Of a stretch of DNA of 64,000 bases, positions 46,350 through 59,152 are shown piece after piece (position 1 is the first letter of the stretch; every line of letters begins with the position of its first letter). The notes beneath the pieces were generated by a model. The model saw only the letters and a program-made list of their open reading frames with translations, was not told where the DNA came from and did no database searches. The stretch is from the NCBI RefSeq assembly GCF_000350225.1, contig NW_005179203.1:124001-188000 (forward strand), in the 5' to 3' direction. Made by a program: the position numbers and the translations under genes. The stretch comes from Chondrus crispus. Its lineage: Eukaryota > Rhodophyta > Florideophyceae > Gigartinales > Gigartinaceae.

Positions 46350-49300
46350 TTTTGGTACTCTTGTGGAGGGGATAACTCTTGAGGTTGAGCCGCACGCGTA
46401 GTTGCTCGATCGCGTGCAGAACCGTACGGACGGAAAAGGTTGAGAAATCACCGCGTCGATCGCAAAGCGTATTCGACGATGAACCGACTGGAAGAAGGGG
46501 AAGACTCCGCCTCCGGGCGTCTGAGTACCCGCAGTGGCAGTGGCGCACCGCGCCCCCGGGTGGAGAACCCGGAAGCCCTGCTGCGACCGCCACCGCGACC
46601 GGGCCGCACGCGAGCGTCCGCATCGGATGTTACGCCGGCCGCGTCGGCAGGCACTGCGAATCGCGTCCAATGGATGGTCAACGCGATTCAGCCGCGCATC
46701 CAGGCCTGGATCGAGGAGTTCCTCGCTACGGAACTCCCCCAGGTAGCGCGCGTATGCCTCGACCGAACGGTGTCCGCGCTCGTGGACGCGCACGTACGCA
46801 GCGCGATACCACCGCTTTTGGACGAACTTCTACCCGCTCAAGTCCAACGCGAGGTGGTGACTGCGCTCACCACTGTGGATGAAGAATCCCCGTCCAGAAC
46901 GGCTCTAAAGGGAGCGATCAGCTCCGCCGTGGCCAATCGTCTGGCCACGACCTTGGCCGGAGCAGGAGTCGACGCACGCGCGCAGCGCGACTCAACCGCT
47001 CCGGATTCTACGCTAACGCAGGCTGAACCGATCGGCGCCGCACCCGGGATCGGTACATTGGCCCCTCACCCGGAGGGTAAGGCCATTTATCTCCCACCAA
47101 CTTATGGTGCTACAGGAGGGCCCACAGAAAATGGCCCTCCCGTACTCGCAGATATGGCTGGCACCCGCGGGACAGAAAACCGCCTGGGGCGCTTCGCGAC
47201 AGAAAAGCGACAGCCGTATCGGTCGAGCAGAAGAAGCGCACCCGGCGCTCAAGGATATAACTCGGAGGGTACAGAAATCCCCTCCGAGGAAGAAGACACA
47301 AGACGTCGTCACAAGGCGACGCGCAAGAACCGCGACGGACCCTACGCGCGATACCGCGATGCGGGAGGAGGTGGATGCCCAACCGATGACGAGGACACCG
47401 AGTCGGACGAATCGCGCAGAAGCGACGGCAGAGGCCGCAATGCGCGCGACCGACGTCGGTTCCGGCGAGAAGACTCCGACCTGGACGGCTACAGTAGCCC
47501 TGGCGGAGAAGGAGACCGCCATCGCAGGGGCAGAGACCGCCGGTCTGGTCCGAGGCGGGATCCGAAACGGTTGCCGGTGATCAGGCCGCTGAACGACCTG
47601 TTCACCAAGGCCGTCGACTACCGCACGTATAGGCTGGAAAATCGCAGCGCGCGCTACGACGCGAGTACCGCGCGGCGAGTTAACCGTTATCGGAAGAAGT
47701 TGGACGTCCAGCTGAAAACCCACACGTTCGGTGGTCAAGATCCAATCGCAGTGCTAGGGTTTCTCGCGCGCTTCGAGATGGCCTGCGACCACAATGGGGT
47801 CAGCGAAGGCGCGGCCGTATGGTGTTTCCAGTTCTATTTGACTGGACAGGCTCACGCCTTGCTCCAGTCCAGGCTACACGGGAACACCATGGCGGTCGAT
47901 GCGGAGCAGCGCGAGATGCTCGAAACCTACGCGAAAGTCGTTAACTTTTTATTACGCACGTACACGACGGACGAAGTTATTTCCGAATCGGTCGGTGATG
48001 TCACCTCCATCCTTCAGAGCTCAAATATGACGGAGGAGGTGTACAGTACCCAGTTGTGGGACAAGGCGTTGCGCTGCGGAACCGTATTTTCCGACAGGCG
48101 CTTGAAGTCCCTTTTCGTTGAGGGACTTCTGCCAGCGACGTGCGCGCAAGTGCGGAATTATCTCGCGACGCATCTGGGCGTGGACTACCAAGCGGTGGCA
48201 CGCTACGCGCAAGCGATAGGCGAGACGCACCGCTCGGCTCGAAGACAGGCGACCTTGCTCGCGTCGCCTCAACCACCGTCCGATTCGGTGAGAAGATTCA
48301 CGCGCAACGCGCGGACAAGGCCCGTGCTGTCGGTCGAGTCCCTATCTGAACTCCCGACAGCGCGTGGAACCGAAACGGAGGAGATACTGGCGGTGACGGA
48401 CCAGTCGGTGACGCCGAGCTCGCTTAGCTCGCCGTCGACTAGCTACCATCCGTCACCGGCCTCGTCCCCGGCGGGCGCACCGATGGCGCCCGCCCAACAA
48501 GGTGACGCGCGCATATCCGTACGGAAGGCCAGTACAGAACCAGCGGGTCCGGTTCTTCAACCAAGGATTACCTGGACCCCCGCCGTGTCGGTTCTGTCTG
48601 GACCTGACCCACCGCCAGGAGCAATGTCCTGTGGTGGCGGATAGCGCGCTGCGGTCGAAGCTTTTGCAGGCCCGCGAGGCCAATTATCAAAAGCTTCGGA
48701 TCCGTCAAGGTCTCCGCCCGGGTTCGCCGTTCGAGCGCTAACCGCCGACCGCTTGGCGAAATTCTCGTGCGCAGGCTCCCACGGGCATCAACGTGGTCGA
48801 GCCGCGCGAGACCGTCCAATCGGAAGAACCCGCGCTACCGCTGACGGACGAGAGGCCCGAGGACCTTGGGTTGACGGGGGAAGCCCGGGAGGACGCGTAG
48901 AGGCGTCGACGATCCTCCGCGTGCCAAGCCTCAATAAAAGAGGCACCCCGTTGACCGCTTCGGTACGCCCGCAATCGCAGAGCCGAACGGACGAAGCGGC
49001 AATTTGCTTCTTCAAGAAGCAAAATTATAAGGTCACCGCAACGGTCGGATAACGACGCGCGATGATGCGCGCCATCACGCCGGTTCTAGATTCCGGCGCC
49101 GGCCCGAATCAAATCCACCTACGCTGTGTGGCAGAACCGTGGCGCGCTGCCATCCAGTCCGCGCGGAGCCCGCCGCTCATCGACGCTTCGAATAGGTCCA
49201 TGAAGGCCCTCGGCAAGCTCAAACTGTCCGTCCGGATTGGTGAGTTCGTCGCGCGCGTACCGTTCTTGGTCGTCACCAACCTTGCGGTGGACTGTATCCT

Positions 49301-52300
49301 CGGAACCACGTTCCTCGATCGCCACGTGAAGGCGATCCTGCCACCGCCGAGGAAGGTGCTGTTCCATCATGCGCCGTCCGTAGCGCTGACGGGAGTCACA
49401 CCCACGAGGCACGACCGCACGATGGCCTCGAGGGGACCGTCGCAGCAGCTCCCGCAGGAGGAAAATTCGGCCGGCCGGAAGCGGGCGCAGTTTCCGACGA
49501 ACGTACCGTCACGGAAAATTCGCGTGGTTAAGGGGGTCACGATACCTCCGATGACCCAAGCGATGGTACGCGTCGCAACACCTGTTGGGGGGCTCGGCTT
49601 CCTGCAAAACCACCCCAAACGGCGCATAAGAATTTATGCCTGATGGCCCAGGGGGTCATGGACCTCTTCCCGGGCGAGCCGTTTACGGTGCTCGTTAGCA
49701 ACTTCGGAAACCGCGCGGTCCACGTCCCCAAGCATACCGTTGTCGGTCTCGCGTTGCCATCCCCCACACACATCCTGACACTTGGCGTGTCGGCCCCCGG
49801 AGAGGCCGACGCTAAGGAAGGGGGAGGGAACAAAAATAATTCCTCGGCCGCTGCGGAGGAACAGGCGCGACGCGAGCAACCAGCTACAGATGATGGCAGA
49901 AGAAAATCCTCCGCCACTACGGAAGGATACGCGCGTCACAAAGAATCCGCCACGGACGGATGCAGAATTAATTCCTCACTCGCAGGGGAATGTGCGCGAC
50001 GAGAAGGACCCGTTACGGACGATGGCAGAATTAAATCCACGACCGCTACGGGAGGAGGCGCGCGACGCGAAGAACCGGAAACGGACGACGCCCACAGTGG
50101 CAATCCCGCTAACGCGGATGAGCGGACCGATACGGACGCAGGGAAGACCCGCTCGTGGGAAGAAGACGTCCACATCGGCGCAGAAGACAGTACCGTCCGG
50201 TCGGAAATTATGGACATGCTGTCCGATTTCAAGGACATGTGGTCCGGCCACTTGGGTAAGAACGATGCTACAAAGCATCGCATCGAGCTGAAGCCCCGTG
50301 CGAAGCGGATTTACCAAGCACCCTACCGAGCCGGACCCATCGCGCGCGAGAAGGAGAAGAAGGAAATCGACCGCATGCTGCGCGCGGGAGTCATCGAACC
50401 GACATCGGCCTAGTGGGCGAGCCCCGTGGTCTTCGTCCCTAAAAAGGACGGCACCATGCGGTTCAGCGTGGACTATCGCAAGCTAAACGCCGTTACGGTT
50501 CGCCACTCTTACCCACTACCGCGCATGGACGAAGGCATCGACTCGCTCGGCGATGCCACTGTCTTTACCACGCTAGGCTGTAATAGCGGGTATTGGCAGG
50601 TGGAGATAGCCGAGGAGGACCGCGATAAAACTACGTTCGCGTCGCATTGGGGTCTCTACCGCTTTCTACGCATTCCGTTCGGTCTCAAAAACGCGCCCGC
50701 AACATTTCAACGAGTGGTCGACATCATCCTGTCCCGCGTGAAATGGGAGACTGCGCTGGTATACCTCGATGACGTCATTGTCTATTCGAGAACCGTTACG
50801 GAACATATGGCGCACGTGCGCGAGGTACTACGGCTGCTACATACCGCCGGCGTGTCGCTAAAATTAGCGAAGTGCGCGTTTTTCGACACCTCCGTACCCT
50901 ATCTCGGGCACGTCATCCGTCCGAGACGGTGGAAGGTGGAGCAACGCAACGTCATCGCTATCGAGCGCGCGCGCGCGCCTACGAACCAAACGGAACTTCT
51001 ATCCTTTCTCGGGATGTGCAACGTTTACCGACGGTTTGTGCAAGGATTCGCGAAGATCGCCGCGCCGCTGAATAAGAAGACCGGCAAGAATCAGCCCTAC
51101 CAGTTCGAGATATAAACCAATGCCGAATACGCGGCGTTTGAGGAATTGAAGCGGCGCCTCGTGTCGGCGCCAATCCTCGCGCTGCCCCGCTACGGACGGA
51201 AATATACGCTGGACACTGACGCGTGCGGACACCAAGCGGGTTGTACCCTTCTACAGGAGCAACCCGATGGAGGTACTCGACCGATCGGATATTGGAGCCT
51301 CGCGTTGTCCGATGCGGAGCGCAATTATACGACTACAGAGAAGGAATGCTTGGCCGTAGTGTCGAGCATTCTCACCCTACGGCCGTACCTATACGGAAGC
51401 GCGTTCAACCTCCGCACGGATCACGAGGCCCTGCGCTGGGTCCTGAATTTAGCGGACAGTTCCGGTCGGCTCGCTCGCTGGCGCCTGCGCTTGGCGGAGT
51501 ACGACTACGAGGTACAATACCGCCCAGGCGTCAAGCACCAACTCGCGGACGGCGTATCGCGCTTACGTACCGATGGAGGAGACACCGAACCGGTCGATGA
51601 TGCGGTCCCGTGCTTTGCGGTCCAGTACGATGAGGGCAGCGAGGCTCTCCTGGACAATGTGCACTGGGACCCGCCGCAAGACCGTCCGGACGGTTGTCAC
51701 GCGCTCGCGATATCTCCCGAGGAACGCGACGCTGCGTCCATCTCGGTTGAGGAATTTCTACGCGAACAAGCTGAGGACGCATTCTGTCGCTTCGCCGCGG
51801 AAACCGTCGGGACGCCGAACTCAAAGTTCGACATCGAACGCTACGGGTTTCTGGTGAGGAAGTCCCCGCTGGATGGGACGCTGCAGCGCATGGTACCGAC
51901 TCGGTTGCACCCCCAGGTACTGTACCTGGGACACCATCCGAGGTTGGCAGGTCACCGGGGAGCGACGCGTATGTACTACACCCTTCGCAGGGAGTACTAT
52001 TGGCCACACATGGCCAGCGACGCGTTTTCGACCGAACGGAATTGCACCTCGTGCGCTGCGACCCGCGGGACGCTTGTCAAGCACCAAAAAGATCTCAAGC
52101 TGTTGCCCGCGGCGGGCCCCTTGGAGTTTGTCGCGATGGACCTCCTGGGGCCCCTGCCCAAGACTGCGCACGGAAACCAACACGTGTTGGTAATTACCGA
52201 CCGGTTCTCCAAGCTAACGCGCAGTATCCCGCTCCGGACCACAACCGCTTCGGTCGTCGTGAACGCGTTTCTAGACAACTGGGTCTACGTCTACGGAGCG

Positions 52301-53400
52301 CCGCGCTACGTTCTAACCGAAAATGGTCCTCAGTTTGCGGCGAAATTCTTCGACGCAGTGTGCGGCCTCCTGGGGGTGCGGCAATAACTCACGACCGCCT
52401 ACCACCCCCAGTCGAATGGGCAGACCGAACGGTTCAATCGCACGCTGGTGCAACGCCTCCGGCACTACGTGGGGGAGCACCACGCGACTGGGACGACTAC
52501 CTGCAGCCGCTGACCTTCGCGTACAATACGCAGGTCCACCGGTCGACGGAGACGACTCCGTTCGACCTGGTGTTAACGCGCCCACCGTCCGGTCTAATTC
52601 TACCTGGTACTGTACCGCAGGACGCGGGGACCCATCGAGAGGACCCGCGGACCCCGGTGCAGTACAAGCGCGCTACGCTGCGAAAGCTTCGCGACACGCT
52701 CGACCGTACTTGGACGAAATTAACCGCATCGCAAAAGTGCTACAAGGATGATTTTGACAAGAAGGTCCGCTTCCGTCCGGTCGTTGTGGCGGGCGATTTT
52801 GTCTACGTTGATCGCCCGCCCCGCCCGTTGACAAATGTCGAACGACGCACGCGTGCGCAAGGTACGACCGGAACGGACGAGCTCTCTGTCCAACTTCTAC
52901 CGAAGACAGAGGGGCCGTTTCGCGTGCGCTCCGCTACGGACACCACGGTCCTCATCGATCAGGACGGTGTGGAGAACCGCGTGAGCATCGACCGCGTTAC
53001 GAAAATGCCGTGCGGGCCCGGGGATACTGTCACCACGGCCATCTCACCCGCATCGGAAGCACAAGCCGCAACGCCCCGCGCGGAATACGTCGTTGACCGC
53101 ATCGTCGGACGCCGTATGACCCGTGGTGGCATCGAGTACAAGGTTCGCTGGTACGAGTACGCCGCTTCGGACGATACCTATGAGCCCTCCGAGGGGCTCC
53201 CGCACCCGTTTATCGACCTGTATTGGCGCTCGCTCCAACAAGGATCAAGCGTGCATGCGTGGCACAAGTTTCGGCCGCTCGGGGTCGCACCGCTCGGACG
53301 CTCGCTCGCGCAAAAGCCTCCGAGGAAAACAAGCTGCGCACGTGCTATGCAGCCTCGGCAGCTAGCCGCGCGGGACTGCGCACCGCGAGGCAGCCCGTAG

Positions 53401-54655
53401 CGGACGGATCCCGCGCAAATGGACGCAGATTCTTCCAAATTCCCGAACCCTCTGGGAGTTGGGTCCACAATGGGAATTTCTCCCAAGCGTCCACGCCAAT
53501 AGCTATCAGCCATGCCTGGCCGCACCGTTCGGATGATCGTGCTCGCACGCGCCTATGGAAATGGAGAGCTGTACCGGGAACCGGTTCTTTGCATTGAGAT
53601 GTATCGCGTTCGCCGGCTTTTTAATTTAGTCGCGATTTGGGCTACGTTTTTCCCTCCCACGCTGCGGGAAAAAAACCGTAGCCCATTTTAGACAACGGCA
53701 TCGAACTCCTGCGAGCAATTCGCGTTCGGGAGTGTCAACTTGGAAAACCCGCATTCGGACATATTTGGAAACCAATCCGGTTTCTTTCCGTTTCTTGCAG
53801 TTTCTTGCAGTTTCTTCTCGTTTCTAAATGGGGCTGTTGAGAAGAGGGCTCTCCGTACGGTTTGTGGATCGGTGTTGGCGCAATAGAGGTCGCTACCGAA
53901 AGGGACACGCGCGAAACTACCGTTTGGTGACATGCTTGGGAGGACGCTCCGCTCGCGCTGCTCTTAGGATGGAAAAGGGACGGGGATTCTTCGCAAATTG
54001 GCCAGCCCCCCAGGGAGGGTGGTCCCCAAGGGTAATTTATCCCAACCGTCCGCACGGGGATGGCGTCGCTCGCGGCGCCTCCGAATCGCTTCTTGGAGGC
54101 GGCCTGCCCGCAGCGGGCAGCGGCGGGGACTTTTTCGCGCGTACTGTACGCCGCGGCATGCGAACCGCATCGGACGAAATGCTGCGCGCGAGCGACGGCT
54201 CGGCCCACTCGGTGGCCGGTTGTTGGCGTCATGATCGAAGTGCCGGAGCCGCTCGGGTCGACGCCGGAGCCCTCTCAGAGCTTGACAGCTGGCCGTACGG
54301 ACGCGCTTTGCTGGTATTGTGATGGCCGACCGTTTTCGGCGGAAGGAAAACCTACTGTATGGGGATGGTGTCGCCGCGGGAGAGGGAGCTGGAATTTTCA
54401 GGACAAGGTTAGGAGCGAGTTGAGGGGTTAGGTGTGCTTCGCGAGAGGGGAATTCGACGACGCGCTTACCGATTCTGATGAGACAGGTGGCGTGTCGACT
54501 GCCAGCTCGGAGACGTGGCAAGTGAAAAGCCCGTTCGCGCGCAGGGGCTTCGGTCTTTGCATCGCGCGCGCAGGGAAGGAGAGCAGCCGGACGGGAACCG
54601 CGTGGTCGGATGAATGGTCGCTACGGGGACGTAGCGAAAGCTAAGGAAGGGGGTC
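53401..54655 (+). other. Non-coding 3' tail of Gypsy II
   Basis: No gene is recognised. It holds a stem-loop at about 53638-53685 (GGGCTACG...CGTAGCCC with T-rich and A-rich arms), four or five tandem decamers of GTTTCTTGCA at about 53780-53825, and two diverged copies of a segment beginning ATTCTTC[C/G] near 53430 and 53967. Confidence 0.65.
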
Positions 54656-55329
54656 TGTAGTATAACGACGGAAGAGCGCGCGGGGAGATTATTAACCGTG
54701 CCGCCGTGCACGGTGGACACGTGGGCGGGTGTGCTCACGTGTAGGGAGCGCGCGCGTGTACCGACCGGTCGTGGCGTGGCAGACGTGTACAGTAGCACAC
54801 GTGTCGTCCGAGCGGTAGTCTACGCGTTTTACGTGTGCGCATTAGCACACGTGTCGTCCGTGCGGTAGTCTGTAAGCAACACGCGTGTACAGTAGTGCAC
54901 ACGTGTAGTAGCAGCGTCCGTGCGGTAGTAGTAATTATGGCGCTAGCGTTTTAATTGTGTACAGTACCCGGCACGCACTAGGCGGCAGGTATTGTACTAC
55001 TGTACTGGGACAGGTGTCCGAGGCGTCCCTCTGAGAGGTTAAGACCTGGCCCCCGTCCCCACCAGTAAACGGGTGCAAGCTCGCCCACGTCCCTTTCGCG
55101 CTTATATACGTCCGTTTCGGTTGTCTATCGCGCGCGCTGGATTCTAACCCGTTACCGGTCGCTCCCGGTCACGCACCACGGGGCGACTGCGCGTAACTGG
55201 CCAGTGAGCCACTCTCTTTTCGCGAGCTCCTCCGATCGGTTCAATTAGCGCGTCGTGTCCGCACTGCGTGCTCCCTCGCTAAAGCCTCCGCCTCTCACCC
55301 AACCCAGGGCGGAGAGGAGTTATCCCACA
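54656..55329 (+). repeat. 3' LTR of Gypsy II
   Basis: It has the same length as the 5' LTR and is preceded by the purine-rich tract AAGGAAGGGGG. Confidence 0.9.
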
Positions 55330-56026
55330 GGGTACACGAGACCTGACGCATTATGTGCTATCAACAAAGCTGCACAGGTGACACCTAGTACTTTCGGAGT
55401 GGAAAAGATCAAGGCTTTCAACAGTACGATCAATCGTCTCCAAAAGACGCCCGAGAGATGCCTAAAATATGCCCCACTGAACAAGTTCACGCTACATCTG
55501 AGAGTATACGCAGACGCTTCCTTCGCCGGAAATGACGATTTGTCCTCACAGCTTGGGTTCATCATTCTCCTTTGCGATAAAACAAACCGGTCACATGTTC
55601 TGGATTACTCAAGCAGAAAGTCTAAGCGAGTAGTCAGATCTATGCTTGGTGGAGAGGTGTACGCTTTCGCCGACGGATTCGACTGATCGTACATATTACG
55701 ACATGACCATCAAATGATATTCAAGCAGAGAATCCCACTTCATATGTTCACGGATTCGCTACAAATGTTCGACGTCATCACCAAGGCTTCTTCAACGACA
55801 GAGAAAAGGCTGATGATTGACATAGAATCCTCTATACAATGCTATAACCGAGAAGAAATATCTCATGTCGGGCTTGTCTCATCCGAAAACAACGTAGCCG
55901 ATGGTTTGACAAAAGAACATCCCAACGAAGCCTTGGAAAAGCTCCTAGATACGGGTTACGACCTCAATATTGTCGGAAACTGGATTGTCAGGACTCCGGC
56001 AAGTTGTACTTCTGGAAAAATGGCAG

Positions 56027-56339
56027 TGTGAAAGTTTCTATCATAATGTCTCTCATATGGCGATATACCTCACCACGTGAATGGGTCACGCGGTGAGGAA
56101 AGAACTTGCCTTGTTTAGGGTTACAGTAAATTAGTATATAACGTACAGTCCCATGCAACTAGCGCGTGGGTCTGCTCGGAGGCAGATTTGAACAGACGTG
56201 TCTATGCAGAATCCTTCACGAACAGCGCTCCGATTACCCAGAGGTTCGGTTGGGTTTGAAGAGCCGGTCGTAGGCTCTTCTAGACATTAATAAACTGTTT
56301 AAACTATTTCCTTTGACGTTTTCTGGAACAACTCCTACA
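56027..56339 (+). repeat. 3' LTR of Copia III, uninterrupted
   Basis: This 313-bp repeat, from TGTGAAAGTTTC to CTCCTACA, contains the intact ATAT site where the piggyBac-like element sits in the 5' LTR. It is followed by the target duplication CTTAA. Confidence 0.92.
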
Positions 56340-56535
56340 CTTAAAGCAAGCTAACTTTCATAGTTTTGGGACGCGTTGCTCCTTGAGTTTTGATACTGAC
56401 TGGACATCATTGCTGACACACGCCCGAGAAGAAACTCAGAGTCCGGTAGTGCCCGGACACCACGATGAGGAACATATTTCGGTCATGTCTCTCCGGCCTA
56501 CGCAGTCGTTGTGCGTACTGTTCCGTGTCCACCTA

Positions 56536-56561
56536 CAAGTGGGGTCACCCATTTTTTGAAC
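56536..56561. repeat. Left terminal inverted repeat of the Harbinger element
   Basis: It begins CAAGTGGGGTCACCC and pairs with 59932-59957 at 23 of 26 positions. Confidence 0.85.
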
Positions 56562-57034
56562 AGTGCTCCTGTGAGTTGAACAGCCCAAATTTAATTTAAT
56601 TTAGGTTTCAACGCCATCCTGCCTAAAACTGAGAACATCTGGGAGCTTCACATTGCTGTATCTCTTGAAGTATTGACCTAATAGACCTTTCGTGCAAACA
56701 CCTGTCGCACACGAAATCACATTGATTCCTACAGTAAAAGTACTGCGCAATTGGAACTGATCCAGTATATCAGTACTTTCGAAATATTTGTATGAATACG
56801 TGGTATTGTCAGGTCCACTAGATCTGTTTTCGATCGACTTTGTCATAACCTGAGCTGTAATGATTTACGAAAATTATCGGTCCAGTTCAAAAAAGGGCGG
56901 TCTTTTACAATAGGCTCTGGTCTTTCGGAAACATGTCAACATCGCGCGCCCGCACAGCACCCCACCACACTAAATCCACACCAATCCACTCCCTCTCCCT
57001 CCTTGACCCCACACCTTTTAACTAGCGCCATAAT

Positions 57035-58282
57035 ATGGCATCTGTGACGCCCACGCAGGCTGCAAGAGCTCTACTCCTGCTCTCCGATGCCGCCGTGGAG
57101 CGCCGTGCAGACCTGGAGGAGTATGCATCAGACTCTGACGCCGTCGATACGGACGATGAGGTGGAAAGTGAGTCCCCCATTTATGATCAGTTCTACGAAA
57201 AGGGGGGCGCTGCCGCCGTCATACAGATGACCAACTTCAGTCCGACAGAATTCCATTCCACTTGGTGCAGCCTGGAAAAGGCCATCAAAGAGAGGTACAA
57301 TGCAGGGCGTGGACGCAAATGCTCCCATACTCCACGTGATGTCCGGTTTATGACACTCTCTGTATTAAAACATGGAGGCCAATGGGACTTCTTAGCCAAG
57401 ATGTTCAGTTTGAAAGGTCCTACGTTTGAGCGAATGATTATGAAATTTTTAGACATAATCTCTTATCCGGTCTTCCATCACTACGTGGAATATCAAGGTA
57501 AGAAATGGAAAATGGCCGTCATGGAGAGCAAGAAAGTCGGATTTAAAAACGACCCTGTTGCGCGTTATGCCACTGATGTGACATTCCAGCAAAGTTTCCG
57601 CCCGAGTGGCAGCGTGGAGGAAGACAAGCTGTACTATAGCAGGAAACATAAATTGTATGGCTACAAGACTGAGGTCTCGGTACTGCCAAATGGCCTTGCT
57701 TTAGGTCGCAGCGCTCACGAGCCTGGGTCAGTGTCAGACTTAAAAATATTCGAGGCCATGCTACCCTTTCACTCGAAACAACGTCGCAAAGGTGAAGGGG
57801 AAGGTGAAAATGACATGGAGGATGATGGGCCCTTGTCGAATGAGTTCCCAAACTATTGGGCTGTACTGTGCGATAAAGGATACTATGGGGCTAAGGAGTT
57901 CTGTCGTGTGATCCATCCGACCAAAAAACCGATCTATGGAACACTTACGCAAGCCGAGGTTTCTAATAACAGGCACATTTCAAGCGATAGAATTATAGTG
58001 GAAAACTTTTTTGGAAGGCTTTGTGGTCTTTGGAATGTCATGGCAGCGAAGTGGAAATGGAGTGAGGCCGGTTATGACAGTATTTTTCGTTTATGTGTGG
58101 GACTGACAAACTTTCATTTACACAAGAATCCTCTACGTGCTGAGGACTCCAAAATTTTGAGGACGATGAAGAACCGCCGCTATCATATAGCAACATCTCA
58201 AATTCAGAAACGGCGCCAGGTGCAAAGGCGTTATCGCGAAAAGCGTCGTCGCCGAGTGCAGATCCATCAACTACACAGATGA
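57035..58282 (+). CDS. Harbinger-type (DDE_4, HARBI1-like) transposase, 415 aa
   Basis: The frame is intact from ATG 57035 to TGA 58282. The N terminus is acidic (about residues 28-50). Residues 70-150 form a helix-rich DNA-binding-like region including GRGRKCSHTPRD. The DDE_4 core shows Asp181 in YATDVTFQQ, Asp280 in LCDKGYYG and Glu323 in IIVENFFGRL. A strongly basic tail (about 385-415) may be a nuclear signal. DDE_4 transposases cut and paste DNA and usually need a partner Myb-like protein from the same element; none is visible here. A paralogue at 60564 is about half identical by eye over the catalytic region. Confidence 0.9.
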   Translation: MASVTPTQAARALLLLSDAAVERRADLEEYASDSDAVDTDDEVESESPIYDQFYEKGGAAAVIQMTNFSPTEFHSTWCSLEKAIKERYNAGRGRKCSHTPRDVRFMTLSVLKHGGQWDFLAKMFSLKGPTFERMIMKFLDIISYPVFHHYVEYQGKKWKMAVMESKKVGFKNDPVARYATDVTFQQSFRPSGSVEEDKLYYSRKHKLYGYKTEVSVLPNGLALGRSAHEPGSVSDLKIFEAMLPFHSKQRRKGEGEGENDMEDDGPLSNEFPNYWAVLCDKGYYGAKEFCRVIHPTKKPIYGTLTQAEVSNNRHISSDRIIVENFFGRLCGLWNVMAAKWKWSEAGYDSIFRLCVGLTNFHLHKNPLRAEDSKILRTMKNRRYHIATSQIQKRRQVQRRYREKRRRRVQIHQLHR

Positions 58283-58444
58283 GTCCGACTAAAACTACAT
58301 CTCGTGCTTGTCTCGGACGCTTCACTGATTGTGCGTGCAACTTGCCCCATGCTCTCTTCCATAAACGTAGTGCGTAAACGCCGTAACCATGATCCCAACA
58401 CGCCCGAATGTCCACACGCGAAAACCCAATCCCCTCTTTCGTCG

Positions 58445-58990
58445 TCCGGGTAGCACAACTCTCCAGGCCTGCCCCTGGGCCGTGCACTTCGCGGCCGCCG
58501 TCGCCTTGGTCCCGCAGATCCTGCAGCGGCGCTACGCCCGCGTCGTCTTCTTCCACCTCCGCCTTCTCGGCTCCCTTGCTGCCCTCGCGTGCACCGGCCT
58601 TTCTGTGCGCCGCCCAGGGCGCCGCCCTGCTTGGCACCGCCTCCGCCGCCTGCAGGCGGCGTGCGATGCGCTCCGCGGCGGCCGCGTCGCACGGAAGGGC
58701 CAGGTCTGCGCGCAGCGCAGCCAGGAGCTCCGCGGCGCGCTGTTGCACGTCCGCCGGGCCGGAAGACGTCGGGTCCGAGAGGTTGGACTGGTCCGTGAGG
58801 CCTGCGGCGGTCAGCTGGGCGCGCGCGTCGGACACCGCCTCCGCAGGGGTCTGGCCGAAATCGGATATGTCCTGGCGCACGATCGCGTCGAAGGTGCTCT
58901 GCAGCACTTGCCGGCCGGACCCGGGAGTCAGGGAGGCATGTGGGGGAGGAACTGGGCAGGGCGAGTACTGGAAGGGTGAGTGAGGGCCGG
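58445..58990 (-). pseudogene. Captured ARMC6-like gene fragment inside the Harbinger element
   Basis: This segment is sharply GC-richer than the element around it. On the minus strand, from 58907 down to about 58634, it reads VLQSTFDAIVRQDISDFGQ, PAEAVSDARAQL and AAERIARRLQAAEAV. That resembles the N terminus of ARMC6-type armadillo proteins (human: ETFDAAVRENIEEF followed by PEEAV). No in-frame ATG lies close upstream, and the downstream part loses similarity and runs into the complement of the transposase 3' end, so it is a fragment. Pyrimidine-rich minus-strand DNA up to about 59150 may be the captured 5' flank. The match is from memory of the family. Confidence 0.5.
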
Positions 58991-59152
58991 GACGGACGGG
59001 AAAGGGGCAAATGCTGGCGGGTCAGATGGATGGGTGTAGTGCGCATGAGGAGCGGCGGGAGTTGGGCGGAAGTGGGCGGCGAAGTGGGCGGGGGGGAGAG
59101 TGAGAAGGGTGGCACTGTGTGGTGCACCTGGAAATAGGGGGTGTGTTCACAC

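Larger units (their letters stand above)
45676..55329 (+). mobile_element. Gypsy II, chromodomain LTR retrotransposon inside Copia III, a fossil
   Basis: LTRs of 674 bp lie at 45676-46349 and 54656-55329 (TG...CA). The flanks AGGTA and GGGTA resemble a 5-bp duplication with one change, and Copia III sequence resumes immediately outside. Parts: gag (about 46440-48640) with a Cys-knuckle region near 48580, protease (near 49090, LDSGAGPN), reverse transcriptase (about 50200-51000; VYLDDVIVYS), RNase H (about 51150-51560; DTDACGHQAG), integrase (about 51920-52500), and a C-terminal chromodomain (about 53080-53220; YKVRWYEYA). A 1.25-kb non-coding tail precedes a purine tract and the 3' LTR. The LTRs are about 96% identical by eye. 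It is largely whole, with about four breaks. Confidence 0.93.
35233..56339 (+). mobile_element. Copia III, LTR retrotransposon carrying two nested insertions, a fossil
   Basis: The 5' LTR is 35233-35264 plus 39456-39736, with a piggyBac-like transposon inside. The 3' LTR is 56027-56339. Both amount to 313 bp. The target duplication CTTAA is at 35228-35232 and 56340-56344. Parts: a 1.7-kb leader, gag from about 41479 with a CCHC knuckle near 42785-42830 (CFNCGGNHLVKNC), protease (near 43150), integrase (about 43600-44500), reverse transcriptase (about 44800-45670), then RNase H (about 55400-56000). Gypsy II sits between the last two. It is a divergent Copia lineage, unlike I and II. The LTRs differ at roughly 3-4% of sites, so it is the oldest retroelement here, as the nesting requires. 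It is broken, with about five breaks besides the insertions. Confidence 0.92.

Noticed and set aside
58389-58983. Plus-strand frames across the GC-rich block as genes
   Set aside because: High GC removes stops in all phases; only the minus-strand phase shows a protein-family resemblance.
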